Of a DNA stretch of 31,316 nucleotides, positions 30,529 through 31,316 are shown piece by piece. Numbering within the stretch: the first letter of the stretch is position 1; every line of letters starts with the position of its first letter. Both the position numbers and the translations under genes were made by a program. The notes under the pieces were generated by a model, which worked only from the letters and a program-made list of their open reading frames with translations, made no database searches and was not told the origin of the DNA. This DNA comes from Burkholderia sp. (lineage in GTDB: Bacteria; Pseudomonadota; Gammaproteobacteria; Burkholderiales; Burkholderiaceae), in the NCBI GenBank assembly GCA_030151225.1, contig JASLEG010000080.1, positions 1 to 31,316 of the forward strand. Direction: 5' to 3'.

Positions 30529-30588
30529 CCCGGATTCCGCTCATCAATAACACCGGCTCCGGTTTTTGAAAATCGGGGCGAATCCGGG
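30529..30588. promoter_or_regulatory. Nested inverted repeats upstream of bkdA1
   Basis: CCCGGATTC (30529-30537) and GAATCCGGG (30580-30588) form a 9-bp inverted repeat. It encloses a smaller ACCG-GCTC-CGGT hairpin with a run of five T (30552-30567). The inner part resembles a weak intrinsic terminator, and the outer dyad could be an operator or leader structure for bkdA1. Confidence 0.4.
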
Positions 30589-30671
30589 ACGAGATTCCTC
30601 ACCCGGCGATCGAGCGGCTTGCTACGATCTGCGTCGAAGCGTGCGACAAAATCAAACGTGGAGACGACGAA

Positions 30672-31316
30672 ATGAGCCAATACGGGCCATTGAAACTGCA
30701 TGTGCCGGAGCCGACCGGGCGGCCGGGCTGCAACACCGATTTTTCCTACCTGCGACTCTCGCCGGCCGGCGAGATGCGCAAGCCGCCGATCGACGTGGCG
30801 CCCCTCGACACGGCCGATCTCGCCTACGGGCTGGTGCGTGTGATCGACGACGACGGTCGCGCCGTGGGCCCCTGGGCCCCCGATCTCGATCGCGACCGCC
30901 TGCGCGCGGGCATGAACGCGATGCTGAAGACGCGCGTGTTCGACTCACGCATGCTGATCGCGGCGCGCCAGAAGAAGATCTCGTTCTACATGCAGAGCCT
31001 CGGCGAGGAAGCGATCGGCGTGGCGCACACCTTCGCCCTCGACAACGGCGACATGTGCTTCCCCACCTATCGCCAGCAAAGCATCCTGATCACGCGCGAG
31101 GTGCCGCTGGTCGAGATGATGTGCCAGCTGATGTCGAACGAGCGCGATCCGCTCAAGGGCCGCCAGCTGCCCGTCATGTACTCGAACCGCGCGGCCGGCT
31201 TCTTCACCATCTCGGGCAATCTCGCCACCCAGTTCATCCAGGCGGTGGGCTGGGCGATGGCCTCGGCCATCAAGGGCGACACGCGCATCGCCTCGGCCTG
31301 GATCGGCGACGGCGCC
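30672..31316 (+). CDS. bkdA1: Branched-chain 2-oxoacid dehydrogenase E1 alpha subunit, N-terminal part (cut by window end)
   Basis: The frame is open from the ATG at 30672 to the window end (215 residues) with no stop. It reads M-S-Q-Y-G-P-L-K-L-H-V-P-E-P, then Q-K-K-I-S-F-Y-M-Q-S-L-G-E-E-A, F-P-T-Y-R-Q-Q-S and ends W-I-G-D-G-A at the start of the thiamine-diphosphate motif. This matches the alpha subunit of the branched-chain 2-oxoacid dehydrogenase complex (valine, leucine and isoleucine breakdown). The long N-terminus before the E1 core is as in Pseudomonas/Burkholderia BkdA1. A GGAGAC ribosome site precedes the ATG. It is a housekeeping catabolic gene marking the right edge of the T3SS region. 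Confidence 0.93.
   Translation, partial: MSQYGPLKLHVPEPTGRPGCNTDFSYLRLSPAGEMRKPPIDVAPLDTADLAYGLVRVIDDDGRAVGPWAPDLDRDRLRAGMNAMLKTRVFDSRMLIAARQKKISFYMQSLGEEAIGVAHTFALDNGDMCFPTYRQQSILITREVPLVEMMCQLMSNERDPLKGRQLPVMYSNRAAGFFTISGNLATQFIQAVGWAMASAIKGDTRIASAWIGDGA

Noticed and set aside
1..31316. tRNA, rRNA, CRISPR array, insertion sequence or integrase
   Set aside because: No such structures or transposase/integrase signatures were seen on either strand, so there is no direct sequence evidence of a mobile-element boundary.

Overview
The window is GC-rich (roughly two thirds G+C) and carries a plant-pathogen-type (Hrp2, Ralstonia/Xanthomonas-like) type III secretion system (T3SS). An AraC-type HrpB, an OmpR-type HrpG, an hrpB1-to-hrcT operon and an hrcU-to-hrcS operon lie next to a bkdA1-like gene. 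Together these point to a Burkholderia, most likely of the plant-associated glumae/gladioli/plantarii kind; the species is inference.

Left flank (1-2265): the end of a DUF2778/Tlde1-like L,D-transpeptidase-type toxin gene overlaps a small two-helix membrane protein that looks like its immunity partner. Then come a GntR/UTRA regulator and a small exported protein, both on the minus strand.

T3SS core (2266-19940): a minus-strand operon hrcU-hrcV-hpaP-hrcQ-hrcR-hrcS-(HpaA-like) and a divergent plus-strand operon hrpB1-hrpB2-hrcJ-hrpB4-hrcL-hrcN-hrpB7-hrcT start from a shared 490-bp control region. This region has one hrpII/PIP box per direction, each a perfect TTCG-N16-TTCG with a -10 hexamer 31-32 nt further on. 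Next come the regulator hrpB and the secretin gene hrcC, which have no such box. No gene for SctD, the Hrp pilin or HpaB is present.

Secreted-protein region (19941-30456): it holds a glycine-rich protein fused to a phage-tail-lysozyme-like domain, hrpG (minus strand, TTG start), a DUF3455 lipoprotein (minus), a harpin-like protein with a duplicated 80-residue module, a HrpF/NolX/PopF-like translocon protein, a GNAT acetyltransferase, a PanE-family reductase and a helical-repeat protein that is a candidate effector. The lysozyme fusion, the harpin/translocon unit and the helical-repeat gene each have their own TTCG-N16-TTCG box, so five boxes tie the apparatus and its likely substrates into one HrpB regulon. 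HrpG presumably sits above hrpB.

Right flank (30457-31316): the start of the branched-chain 2-oxoacid dehydrogenase E1-alpha gene, cut by the window end.

Most novel points: the lysozyme-harpin fusion, the 38-residue-repeat candidate effector, the internal SctQ-C start inside hrcQ, and the toxin/immunity pair at the left edge.
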